Shown piece by piece: positions 1 through 10,069 of a DNA stretch of 25,268 nt. Position numbers and translations under genes: made by a program. Source of the stretch: Armadillidium nasatum. Taxonomy: Eukaryota > Arthropoda > Malacostraca > Isopoda > Armadillidiidae. The DNA is taken from assembly GCA_009176605.1 (NCBI GenBank), contig SEYY01017012.1, positions 1 to 25,268 on the forward strand, given 5' to 3'. Position 1 is the stretch's first letter. Each line of letters opens with the position of its first letter. Under the pieces are notes generated by a model. That model saw only the letters and a list, made by a program, of their open reading frames with translations, was not told where the DNA came from and searched no databases.

Positions 1-197
1 AATTTTTTTTTTTTTTTCTGATTCACAATAGTGATTCAACTGGTTTACAAAGGTAAGACCCTAAGGTAAAGTTTGAAAAATGTAAGATATAAAATTATCA
101 ATATAACCTGTAGTTATACATTTATTTTATTGCTATATATCAAACTTGTACTATTTAGATACATTATTTCAAAATTATTATTTTGTTTCTACTTTAG

Positions 198-410
198 GTT
201 TGGGAGCACTTTACAATGTTTCAGGATAGGCTCAAAATAGCTAAATGTAACATCTACAGCCAGGAAATTAGAAGAGGGCCTCCGGGTGCCCCAAGTAAAA
301 ATTATTCAACCAAATCTTTATGGGGGCATCTAAAATCAAAATGCAAAGATGAACATTCACTAGCAGAAAAGGGGCGATCAAAAGAAATAGAAAAAAAAAA
401 ATTGAAAAAA
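198..410 (+). pseudogene. Degenerate BED-type zinc-finger exon (hAT/ZBED-like transposase remnant)
   Basis: From base 198 the frame reads V-W-E-H-F-T, then after about 10 residues K-C-N-I-Y, and later S-L-W-G-H-L-K-S-K-C. This is the order of a BED finger: aromatic W/F start, a CxxC pair, then an HxxxxH pair. BED fingers bind DNA and sit at the N-terminus of many hAT transposases and of domesticated ZBED proteins. Here the second Cys is Tyr (codon at 255) and the last His is Cys (codon at 342), so zinc binding should be lost. A pyrimidine-rich stretch ending in TTTAG lies directly before base 198 and fits a splice acceptor, so this is probably an internal exon. Downstream the frame runs into Lys-rich A-tract sequence and stops near 465. 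No catalytic domain follows in the window. The BED reading is fairly clear; assignment to hAT rather than a ZBED gene is inference. Confidence 0.55.
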
Positions 411-429
411 CAAAAAAATCTTAATTTTC

Positions 430-1068
430 TTATATTTTGTTTTGAAAAATTTTTAAAAACTATTTGACTGATTGAGCTGAAATTTTCAGAGTATATGCCT
501 TTTTTTTCTCTAAGTTCTAAGTTGATTTTGAGCATTTTTTTTTAACAGTTTGAAAATTTTTTTATTTTGACCCAAAGTTGAAAAAAAAAAAAAAAAAATT
601 ACTACTAGGGTCAAACCACTGATCCACTGAAAATTTTACAATAATCTTAGCCCCAATTCCTTAGCATTAGTGGGAACAGACTTTAAATGTCTAAAAAAAA
701 AAAAAAATTATAAGCACTTGAAATTTTTTTTTTTACAAAAATCAAACCCATTTTTTAAAAAATGCTACCTTAATAATTTCTTTTTGATTTTTGGATATTG
801 TTTTAGAGAGAAGGGCAGGGCTACAACTTTTATTAAGTGCATTATTTTAAATGCTATTTGTTTGAAGCAAAATACAGATTCTCAAATTTTGGGAATTTTT
901 GAAAATTGGTAAAAAATGGACCTTTTTAAGAAGTTATCTCGAAACTAACAAATTGCATCAAAAAATATATAGAGAGGAATTTATAGCCCATCCCTCCTCT
1001 ATACACCCACTAAAAATAAAAATGTTAAAAAAATGTTAAGTTTTAGTTTTTTTAAAATTTTTTGTCTG

Positions 1069-1103
<35 letters not shown>

Positions 1104-1432
1104 TTTTTTTTGATAGTTGGCCAGTTTTCGGCTTTTAACAATTTTTCTGTAACTCTCGTAACAAAGGTCTGTTAGAAGCTTTTGTAGCCATTAGAATTGA
1201 ATATATAATCAAAATTTCAGGTCATTCCGAAATGTGGTTTGGCCCCACCATTCATTTGAAAAAGGGTCAAAATTTAAAAAAAAATAAAATTTTTAATAGT
1301 TATAGACTAGAAAAATGCTAGAATGGCTTTTTTTTTTTTTTTTTTAATGGGAAAGCTATATACACTGAAAATTTCAGGAGAATCTGCTGAAAATTAAAAA
1401 AAAAATTTGAAATTAGACTGTCCCCTTAAGTA
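430..1432. repeat. Homopolymer-rich degenerate repeat with a possible TTAA-type transposon end
   Basis: About 1 kb of A/T homopolymer-rich DNA without a credible gene. A short near-palindromic motif of the form CTGAAAATTTCAG recurs in variant form near 476, 627, 1211 and 1361. The stretch ends at 1420-1430 with CTGTCCCCTTAAG, which on the minus strand reads CTTAAGGGGACAG, that is TTAA followed by a G-run. That arrangement resembles the end of an element that targets TTAA (piggyBac and Kolobok elements do so). No matching second terminus was found in the window, so the element is unassigned. Confidence 0.3.
1069..1110. repeat. Poly(A)-poly(T) junction
   Basis: About 31 A followed directly by about 11 T. 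It can fold back on itself and is prone to length error. It could be two abutting retroelement tails or plain homopolymer expansion. Confidence 0.8.
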
Positions 1433-1552
1433 TAATTTGTCATTTTAACCTGAGAAAGCAAATCCTGATTTTCCCTGGTTTTTAGCTGGGGCCCCAGTCA
1501 ATCCATATATATTATGTATATTTATATATATCACCTTGAATTACAGTACGTT

Positions 1553-1554
<2 letters not shown>

Positions 1555-1592
<38 letters not shown>
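1555..1592. repeat. Poly(A) run of about 38 bases
   Basis: Uninterrupted A run followed by GGAC. It might be the tail of a retroposed sequence on the plus strand, but no recognisable body or target duplication is seen beside it. Confidence 0.75.
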
Positions 1593-1594
<2 letters not shown>

Positions 1595-2375
1595 ACAAAT
1601 ATAACAAACTAGTATAAAATTTTTTTTTGTACAAATAAATATAATTGAAGAATAGTTACTTCATCCTTTGGAGTAAAAATATCAGTTTTAATATTTTTTT
1701 TTTTTTATTATATATTATATTATATTACTTACCATAAAGTAAAAGTATGTGTCAAATATATTTAAACATATTAAATTATTTTCAATAGTGAAAAATAGAG
1801 ATATCATGCCAAATTGAATTATTTTATATATATATATATAAAATAACTATTATTTTTCCCTCAAATAGCTATAAATTTTTTTTACAATTTCTATACCTAC
1901 GCTCATGTAATGACCTTGTAAGGACAATTGTTTAATAATAATACACTAACATCCTTACATAGTTCCAGTCAAAGTTACAACTAGTAGGCATGTTGTTAGT
2001 TTCAGCAACATCGTAGAGTGAGAACCTCGTATGAAAAAATCTACTACTGTGAACACAATTATCAAATATATTTTTAAGCAATTGAATATAATCATGGGGG
2101 TCCCACTATATATACTTTATTTCATAATTCATATTTGTAGTTTCCATATATTAAATTTTTTTTTAGCTCAGAAAGTTATAAAATTCTGTAAATCTCCTTT
2201 CTGACCTAGCAATCTAGTAATGCAAAGCCAAATGATAATATATCACTGATATCATTCAATGTGTTGTTAACTGATCGGCACTCATTACTTTTATATTTTT
2301 TAGTATTTTCTTTAAAAGTTTTTTATGGACCAATTTACCTTTATTATTTATTTATTTATATTTATTATATATTAT

Positions 2376-2378
<3 letters not shown>
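1593..2378. other. AT-rich left flank, no gene recognised
   Basis: I see no coding region, RNA gene or defined mobile element. A short (TA)n run at about 1825-1840 and dispersed AT-rich sequence are present. This DNA lies outside the giant inverted repeat and has no counterpart beyond the right arm. Confidence 0.5.

Positions 2379-2379
<1 letters not shown>

Positions 2380-2437
<58 letters not shown>
2380..2437. repeat. (TA)n microsatellite at the left outer edge of the inverted repeat
   Basis: TA/AT dinucleotide run with a few interruptions. The mirror symmetry begins just inside it, and sequence to its left is unique, so it sits at the outer breakpoint. Confidence 0.95.
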
Positions 2438-2453
2438 GGTATATATTGGCTTT

Positions 2454-2894
2454 GGTGGAGATTGTTTCTGAGTTTCGATATTTTATTTTAATCGATACTT
2501 TCCTGCCTATAACTTTTTTTTATAACTCAGTTTCGTTTCATAGCTCAGTTTCTTTTCTTTCACTGTCATTGTAGTGCGTTCTTGTTACGTTCTTCTGTAC
2601 GTTACGCCTCTATGTTCTCTTTTTATGGCAACTTCGGTAGTTCAGGTTATGATAAGTCAAATTAGGTTCTGCTAGAAAAGTATGTAATAATAATCTTTAT
2701 ATTCTTTTTACGGCAACTTCGGTAGTTCAGGTTATGACAAGTCGAATTAGGTTCTGCTAGAAAAGTAAGTAATAATAATTGTGTGTATGTCTAGTAATAG
2801 TACCTCTGGCAACTCTCTTGTTTATGATAGGCTTCTCCGATATTTTTGATTTTCAATATTTTTTAACAATCGAAACTCAGAAACAATCTCCACC
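2454..2894. mobile_element. Small TIR element (MITE-like), left copy, about 441 bp
   Basis: The ends are inverted copies: GGTGGAGATTGTTTCTGAGT at 2454 onward and its complement ending at 2894, extending to about 26 bp (GGTGG...TTCGAT). It has no coding capacity and lies between two (TA)n tracts, suggesting insertion into or association with TA microsatellite. The interior contains an imperfect tandem duplication. Family unknown; the TIR is not one I can assign. Confidence 0.65.
2614..2778. repeat. Tandem duplication inside the MITE-like element (period 85 bp)
   Basis: The core ACTTCGGTAGTTCAGGTTAT occurs at 2631 and 2716, each followed by the same AATTAGGTTCTGCTAGAAAA stretch with a few changes. 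The mirror copy in the right arm is also duplicated. Confidence 0.85.
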
Positions 2895-2899
2895 TTTAC

Positions 2900-2900
2900 C

Positions 2901-2994
<94 letters not shown>
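2900..2994. repeat. (TA)n microsatellite, inner side of the MITE-like element
   Basis: Dinucleotide run of about 95 bp; its mirror in the right arm is at 23014-23080. Confidence 0.95.
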
Positions 2995-2998
<4 letters not shown>

Positions 2999-4902
2999 AT
3001 TTCAGGTCATTTTGTCTTGTAATTTCTATATATTACAAAATGTTCAGTGGAACCATACTTTTACCATCATTTTTAATGATATAAAATGGAATTTAATATT
3101 TTGTTACTACATTTAATTTTTCCTATTTTCTGCATTTTCAGTCTATAAGCTTTTCCTTGAAAGAATGAAATTGCCTACCTGCTGACTGACTTAGCATTAA
3201 CACTAACCAAAATTTAACTATACTTCTGTCAGTTAAACTAAAAACATTTTATCTCTCACTGAGAAAAGGTAGGCCAATTCATGCATTAGTTTATATATAA
3301 TATAGGTGTTAATTACACAAGCTTACAGACAAACCTGAATAGGAATTTTTAAAAACATTAAGAGTTGAAATATCAAAATGGAACTAAATATTTACCACGT
3401 TTCCTGCAACTTAGAAACAACTGCAGTATTATGGTCTCGTCCCTACCTTGAGAATTCCATAACTGGGAAATTGTTAAACTCAATAAGCTTTACACTTACC
3501 TACACCAAAACCTAATAATTTTCTCAGATGAATGTTTAATAAGAAAGCAAGAAAACGGACTTTATTAGCATATTTAAAACAACAGAATTATAAGCCTAAC
3601 ACCTTACGGCGTAGGAAATATAATGCTCATAACACCAATATGGCGATACCGGTAAACAAAATTTACGAAGTCCCTCTAAAACACATTGAACTATCTATTC
3701 TTTTACTCAATAGATGGCGGTGCCGTGCATGAAACCTTGGAATATGAACTTCACTATGGATATGGACTTTGATCTTCTTTTGATAAAAAACAATCGCATT
3801 TGTTAAAAATTAATATTCAAAAACTTAAATACAAATAATATTAAGAGTATAAAAGCGAAAAATAGACTATCAGAAATTGAAGGAAAAATGTATTTTAAAA
3901 AGTTTAAAATTCGCTGATAAAAGGCAAAACTTGGCTATCACCAACTGTGTTTATCATTTCCTTTCAAATCAAAAATTTAGTAAGATAAATCAAATTTTTG
4001 TAATAATGTTCCCTGCCAGGAAATCAATGTATTTTGCTAATTTTGACATTATTTTTGTGAAAACATACAATCTAAAAGATATTCCAGGAAACAGAGTCGA
4101 ATTATTATTTGAAATGTGAATTGGTGTGCTTATCGTTGACATTTTAGCTTGAATTTTCTGGAATAATCTAATAGAGAATAAGAATAAGAAACGAAAGAAA
4201 ATAGGTGAACCTATCAAAACCTTGTCCCATTCAAGCCACTCAGTACATTCAACTAAAGTTATCTTCACTTAACAGAAACTAACACCTATTTTAAATTAAG
4301 AGGGTACTGCACGAAATAATGTTTAAAATATCAATCTTTTCCACAAAAGTTAAACACTAACTTTTTTTTAATGAAACCATAAATATAAAATATAGAGAAC
4401 TTTGCATATTTATTATATAATTCCTAAAACATTTCCATACTTAGCCGACTTTGTTTTAATTATTCCTAGTAAGCCAAAAAAAAAATTACCTTCAGCGAAA
4501 AATTAAATTTATTTTAGTGTTATTTTGTTTTTAAAATTTTTTTTTTTTAGAATTTTTAGAACCACTGCTGTTCATACATTTAAATAATTTTTCTAAGATT
4601 TTCAAATACAATTGGTAGAAAATAATTAATTTCATTATAAATTTAATTTGATTATAAATAAATACAAATATAATAACATTTTAAAAATATTTAATTAAAA
4701 ATTAATTTCTAAAATAATGCCCTTAAAATTTACATGGAAATTTTCAGCCCACTAAAAAACGAACATCATACTACTGAAAAACATAACCAAAACGGTCATC
4801 CTCCTTGGTAGGGTAGATATTTCCAAATTTTTTGAACCGAGCCATTTAACCACATATTTTGTCTTAATATTCGCTGGTAATTTACTAAATAATATGGTCG
4901 TT
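2995..4902. other. Unassigned outer-arm segment (left), nearly identical to its mirror
   Basis: About 1.9 kb without a recognised family. It is the best conserved part of the inverted repeat: the 66-codon stretch at 3532-3732 is identical in protein to its mirror, and 3877-4119 differs once. The 3532-3732 frame begins with ATG and is basic (many Lys/Arg), but I recognise no domain and doubt it is a gene. The longer frames at 3877-4119 and 3990-4268 begin with TTG and GTG, not ATG. On the minus strand AG|GTAAGT at about 3494-3501 is a strong splice-donor match, and GC-richer sequence lies near 3630-3730. Confidence 0.5.
3494..3740 (-). promoter_or_regulatory. Possible non-coding first exon with splice donor (left copy)
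   Basis: Reading on the minus strand, a GC-richer patch (ATGGCGGTGCCGTG-like sequence complemented near 3713-3730 and a CCGGTATCGCCATATTGG patch near 3640-3660) is followed about 150 bp later by a full-consensus AG|GTAAGT donor with the GT at 3500-3499. This is the layout of a short 5' exon. No TATA box, acceptor or transcript evidence is available; low confidence. Confidence 0.2.
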
Positions 4903-5295
4903 CCCGAAATCACAATACCTTTGTACTTAGTGCCTTTGATGATGAAAGTTTGGTTAGTGACGTTGAGCTAACAATTTGCTTTTGATCATAATATAAATTC
5001 AGCTTTACTTAAGCGCAAAATATGAACCAGAATTAAATGAAATCAGAGTAGAGCGATTAGATTTGAAAAATGGAGATTATTATAAAATTTGAACACTAAG
5101 TAGTGTTCAAATTTTATAATAATCTCCATTTTTCAAATCTAATCGCTCTACTCTGATTTCTTTAATTCTGGTTCATATTTTGCGCTTAAGTAAAGCTGAA
5201 TTTATATTATGATCAAAAGCAAATTGTTAGCTCAACGTCACTAACCAAACTTTCATCATCAAAGGCACTAAGTGCAAAGGTATTGTGATTTCGGG
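4903..5295. repeat. Near-perfect 393-bp palindrome (left arm only)
   Basis: Two arms of about 196 bp meet at a 2-base centre (5099-5100), read as GAACACTA-AG-TAGTGTTC. By eye the arms differ by one substitution and one single-base indel, so they are about 99% identical. Such a cruciform-prone palindrome is unstable. The right arm of the giant repeat retains only the outer half. Confidence 0.92.
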
Positions 5296-5414
5296 AGATA
5301 TTGACTAGAACAAGGCGTTTGAAAATCAAAACTGCTTTGAAATGTGGAAATAGTTTAATTTTGGAAAATATTCACTCACTGTGTTTCAGGGTCAGAATAA
5401 TCAGGGCTAGAACG

Positions 5415-5838
<424 letters not shown>

Positions 5839-5856
5839 ATTATTTTTCTATCATTG

Positions 5857-6154
5857 TGTAGCGTACAAATTAGATCTACAAATAAATAATAATTATTAAT
5901 AATAATAGCAATAACAATAATAAAAAATAAATAGATATATACAAAAAATAACATACCAAACTAAAATTGAGAGTCCTGTCTTTATAAGTATTTGAAGTCG
6001 ATTACAATACTGAAATTTATTATGAAACAACAACGGGATATATACAAAAAAATTAAGTTGGATGGTAACGTAAATATTAGGATTTTAATATAGGTGGTTG
6101 TTCTAAGTTTTATGCGTAGCAATATAAATAAAATCCAGATAAAAATATATAACA
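5857..6154 (-). repeat. 3' LTR of Ty3/Gypsy element, left copy
   Basis: A 298-bp repeat that on the minus strand starts TGTTATATA and ends GCTACA, the usual TG...CA form. It recurs in the same orientation at 9708-10010, with about 7 differences in a 68-bp stretch compared by eye. It holds an (AAT)n-rich patch. It is immediately preceded (minus sense) by a polypurine tract at 6155-6167. Confidence 0.85.
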
Positions 6155-6167
6155 TTCACTCCATCCT
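6155..6167 (-). other. Polypurine tract, left copy
   Basis: AGGATGGAGTGAA on the minus strand, directly abutting the TGTT start of the 3' LTR: the expected position and composition for the primer of plus-strand synthesis. The mirror copy is identical. Confidence 0.7.
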
Positions 6168-6189
6168 AAAAAAAAGATCGAGAAGTCGA

Positions 6190-8800
6190 TGCAGACCAGA
6201 TTTAACATCATGAGGCTCATTCCTTTCCAGATCGACAGCTTCAGGGAAATAATGATTAGAAACATTAGGGACAGTCTAATACACACTAAAATCTTCCGAA
6301 GATTGGTCTGAGGGCGATCTTCCAACAGGTGAAAAGTCCTTGTTAGATTCAGGTGTCAGTCTTCCAGCAGAAGATACAGTTTTTTCCCTTCCATTATAAA
6401 TCTGACAAGGGCATGCTGGGGATTGGCCTCCAAGAGTCGAACTTCTTACAGGGAGTCAAGTTTCTGTCGAGTATACTTTCTCAGCAGCACAGGTTCCGGT
6501 GAAGAAAGTCAAGTAGGGAATCCCAAGCAGCTAGAAGTTCGTCAAGGATAGCAGAATAACCTTTCATGGGAAGTAGCGTTAGTGGAAGTACATAAAAGAG
6601 ATCTTACAAAATAAAGAGCATCAGGTAATACAGATTCCCAATTTTGAAGAGAAATATTCCGAGATTCTAGAGCTAATGTAATAGTCTTCAAAATGATTCC
6701 ACAAACGTTTCATATTGGCCATTACCATTGATTGATAAGGAGTTGATCGACTCCTTGAGATGCATGACGGAAATGAAATGTCTTTTGAGACGAAGACATG
6801 AAAGAGGACCCTCGATCTGAGTGTACATAAGTAGGTAAACCAAAATGAAAAATAAAGAAGTGAGGCAGACTATAACAGTCTCTGTTGAAGTGTCCTTCCA
6901 CGGGAAGGCAAACGGAAACCTTGAGAACTCATCAACAATAATCAGTAGATATTTGTTTGAAATATAAGAGAGCAAAGAGCCCTTGAAGTCCATATTGAGT
7001 CTGTCAAACGGCCGCATAGCATGTATCAATTCTTCATAGCATGCTTGTTAACCTTTCAACAAACATGACAAGAGGATTTTACTTTCTTAATATCTTCTAC
7101 CGAGTATGGAAGATTCCTGCTACGAACGAAATGGAGAAGTCGCGTGATACCAGGGTGACAAAGAGCGCTGTAAAGTTCTGACAATTTTGAAGTAAGTGTA
7201 GCAGCACAAAAACCTCGAAAAAGAGCATCAGCCTCAACATTGAACTTTCCAGGTCTATAAGCTATTTCAAATGAATAAGACATTAATTCAGTCTTCCATC
7301 TGAGAATTTTGTCATTCTTAATTTTGCTCCTATGCTTAGAACTAAACATAAAAGAAACGGATCTCTGATCTGTAATTAAAGAGAAATGATTAGCAGCCAA
7401 GAAATGGTGCCATTTTCTGATGGACTCTATTATAGCATAGGCTTCTTTTTCTATAGAGGAATGTTTCCTCTCGGAGGGAGAGAGAGATCTTGAATAAAAT
7501 GCTACAGGACATCCTCCCTAACTCAGAGTAGCCCCAATGACAGCTTCAGAAGTATCAGTTTCCAGAGTAAAAGGGAGATGATCGTCTATCTTCATTTTTC
7601 GAAGTAAGAATAGCCTCTTTTAAGTCAGAGACAGTGATCCTTGCACGTTCATTTAAAGGCAAGGAGGCATAAAATAACGGGGAATCCACCGGGAGTAGTA
7701 AGCAAACAATCCTATAAGACAAGAGAGACCTTCTTTTAGTGTCAGGCAGAGGCATATGCTTTAAAGGTTCAAGTCGTTCTGGATCTGGTCTTAGTTCGTT
7801 AAATCATAGTTCATATCCAAGCACACGCACAGATTCAGCAGAATAAACACATTTGTCATCGTTAAGGCTCATATTTAAGAGTTTAGCCACTTCAAAGAAT
7901 TTCATGTCATGTTCTTTCTTTAGTAACTACACAAATAGTCACATCATCAACGTAAGTTCCTAAAAGATTGTAGTTGCGTATAATTTCATCCATAATTTTC
8001 TGAAAGCAAGCTATGTAGTTCGTTAATCCAAAACTTAATCCCTTAAATTCAAAATCAGTATAATATCTTTCCTCTTTCAACAGAGGAACCAAGTGATAAG
8101 CACTTTTCAAATCTATGGTACTGAAGAATTTATAATTGGCTATTTTATTTACTAAATCATAGATACTAGGTAGAGGATAGGCGTCAAGGTAAGTAAACTT
8201 GTTAATGGTTTGAGAGTAAGCAATTACAAGACGCCTTTTGTTTCGTTGGTTGACAATTAAAACTTGCGTTCTCCATGGGGATTGACTGTTCTCAATTATA
8301 TCCTCAGACAATAACCGATTAATCTCGGATCTGATGAAGTCAGAATTTTTAACTCCAAACTTTCTTGATTTAGTTGCTATTGGACGACAGTCTGAAGACA
8401 AACAGAAAAATACCCTAGGTGGAGTTATTGATAGAGCAGTTAAAGGACAAATATCAAGAGATGGTTCGGATCCGTCATAGAGCAAGTTGATATTTGAATA
8501 TTTCTTCAAAAAAGGAAGTCCCAACACTTCATCAGCACATAATTGTTTCATGATCAGCAGCTTGACTCGGGAATAAAGCCTGCCTCTAACTTCTATATCA
8601 AAGTAACAAACTTCATCAATGACAGAATTGATAACTCGACGGAAGCCAAGGAAACGACACCAGAATAAGAAGAGGTTAGATATCTTGAGGGCGTTCATCG
8701 CCTCAAGATATCTATTTCATCTTGTCTGGCGTCGTTTCAGAGGCGAAATTCTCAGAGCTTCCTGTGTCAATAAGAGTATTAACATTCTCACCATTCAGAG
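6190..8800 (-). pseudogene. Ty3/Gypsy pol (PR-RT-RNase H-IN), left copy, decayed
   Basis: Domain order on the minus strand is protease, reverse transcriptase, RNase H, integrase, which is the Ty3/Gypsy order. The protease has L-I-D-T-G-S-S. RT has F-S-T-I-D-L-K-S-A-Y-H, then the catalytic box Y-V-D-D-V (near 7950), read in frame from 8698 to 7907. The region between Y-T-D-F-E-F and F-G-L-T-N is shorter than in the family. RNase H shows I-T-D-Q-R-S and V-E-A-D-A; integrase shows the C-H-P-G-I-T-R zinc region, M-D-F-K-G and N-G-N-G-Q-Y-E. Private lesions: a one-base insertion near 7917 just after RT, and Asp-to-Tyr (S-I-Y-D-L) and Asp-to-Ala (V-I-A-Y-S) changes. Shared lesions include stops in a hairpin near 8690. 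Not functional. Confidence 0.88.
8677..8714. repeat. Hairpin in the PR-RT linker, left copy
   Basis: TAGATATCTTGAGG-g-CG pairs with CGCCTCAAGATATCTA across a five-base loop; this copy has one extra G in the first arm. It lies inside the pol reading frame between protease and RT. Confidence 0.9.
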
Positions 8801-8806
8801 TCACAT

Positions 8807-9636
8807 CTATGAAAGAACATCAGGAACACATGTAAGTACTGAAAAAGCAGAAGCAGCATTACCAGTTTTACACCTACATACTTTGGCATAATGTCCGAGC
8901 ATCTGACATTTTCGACAAGTAGAATTTCTATCTGAACATGCAGAGCGAGGATGACGATCACCCCCACAGAAATAACAAAGAGTCTTTCTAGTGTTGGAAT
9001 CAGAGGCTGCACATACATTCTCAGAAGTAATGGCAATATAATCAATAGCAACTTTAGGTTCCTACCAATTTAATAACTTAAGCAGAACATGAAATGTATG
9101 AAATCCCTTGATAAGAATGAGAATCCCTAAAAGCAGTCTCCAAACTTCTTGCCTGGTTAACAGCATTAGTTGAAATCCAAAGACTTATTTTCTAGGAGTC
9201 TAGTCCTAATCTGTTGAAAGTTTAAACCCGTTAGGAAAGTATCTCTAATATATTCATTTCTATACTCATCAGTAGAAACAGATGGAAAGTTGCAATCTAC
9301 GCTTACTTTATAAAGAGCTCTCAGACATTCATCAATAGTCTCATTAGAGGTTTGTTTTTGTGTAGACAATGATGCCGAGCGACAACTTCATTTGCAGGCC
9401 TAATAAAAGCATCTTTAAGAGTATTCAAGGCTTCATCGAAAATAGTACAGTCAACGATAATTTCAAAATTCTCAGAAGACAAAAGAGTTCGACAATAACC
9501 CAAAGTAAGCATTCTCCGAGGCCTCAATAGTTTCTTTAAAACGAGTAAACACATACAACCAATGCTTGAAGACTCTAGGAGCCTCAGGAGACTTTGGAAG
9601 AATTTCTAGTTTCTCAGGTCGAAGTCCTCTCTCCAT
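8807..9636 (-). pseudogene. Ty3/Gypsy gag with two zinc knuckles, left copy, decayed
   Basis: The start ATG lies at 9636-9634, about 70 bp inside the 5' LTR, and opens M-E-R-G-L-R-P-E-K-L. A capsid-like region follows with R-P-A-N-E-V-V-A-R and I-D-E-C-L-R-A-L, then two CCHC knuckles: C-Y-F-C-x4-H-x4-C and C-R-K-C-x4-H-x4-C, both complete in this copy. Gag packages element RNA into virus-like particles. Frame breaks lie near 9478 (TGA after V-F) and near 9365 (a frame change at the A-R-H-H-C-L-H / S-T-Q-K-Q-T overlap), both shared with the mirror copy. The frame ends at 8807-8809; protease continues in the -1 frame. No envelope gene is present. Confidence 0.8.
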
Positions 9637-9707
9637 GTTTTGTTAAGTTGAATAAATTGTAGTGTTCAAAAGAAATTAGGAGGGATTTTAGGCTTAATTC
9701 AACTGAT

Positions 9708-10010
9708 AAATTAGATATACAAATAAATAATAATAATAATAATTAATAATGATAGCAATAACAATAATAATAAAGTAAATAGATATATACAAAAAAATAA
9801 CATATCCAAACTAAAACTGAGAGTCCTATCTTCATAAGTATTTGAAGTCGATTACAAAACTGAACTTTATTACTTTATTATAAAAGAACAACGGTATATA
9901 TACAACAAATTTAGTTGGGTGGTAACGTAAATATTAGGATTTTGATATAGGTGGCTGTTCTAGGTTTTATATGTAACAACATAAATAAAATCCAGATAAA
10001 ACATATATTA
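9708..10010 (-). repeat. 5' LTR of Ty3/Gypsy element, left copy
   Basis: Matches the 3' LTR at 5857-6154 over most of its length (about 90% in the best-aligned part), but the outermost roughly 10 bases at each end do not match: the TGTT start is replaced by CCTAATA-type sequence and the GCTACA end by ATCAGTTGA. Boundaries are therefore approximate. No convincing primer-binding site follows it. Confidence 0.75.
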
Positions 10011-10069
10011 GGTTTTCAACGTCTAGTCTAAAAGTTAACCTAATTACTGAGGTAGAAAAATCAGAGCAC

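Noticed and set aside
3532..3732. 66-codon ATG frame, identical in both arms
   Set aside because: Basic, no known domain, no codon signal that I can judge, and arm identity alone explains conservation. Left as unassigned DNA.
3877..4268. 80- and 92-codon frames on opposite strands, conserved in both arms
   Set aside because: They start with TTG and GTG, have no recognisable domain, overlap antisense, and their conservation is explained by the high identity of the whole outer arm.
8619..8891. 90-codon plus-strand frame over the gag-pol junction
   Set aside because: Antisense shadow of the decayed Ty3/Gypsy element, which is read on the minus strand here. The same applies to 19301-19495 and 19830-20024 on the minus strand.
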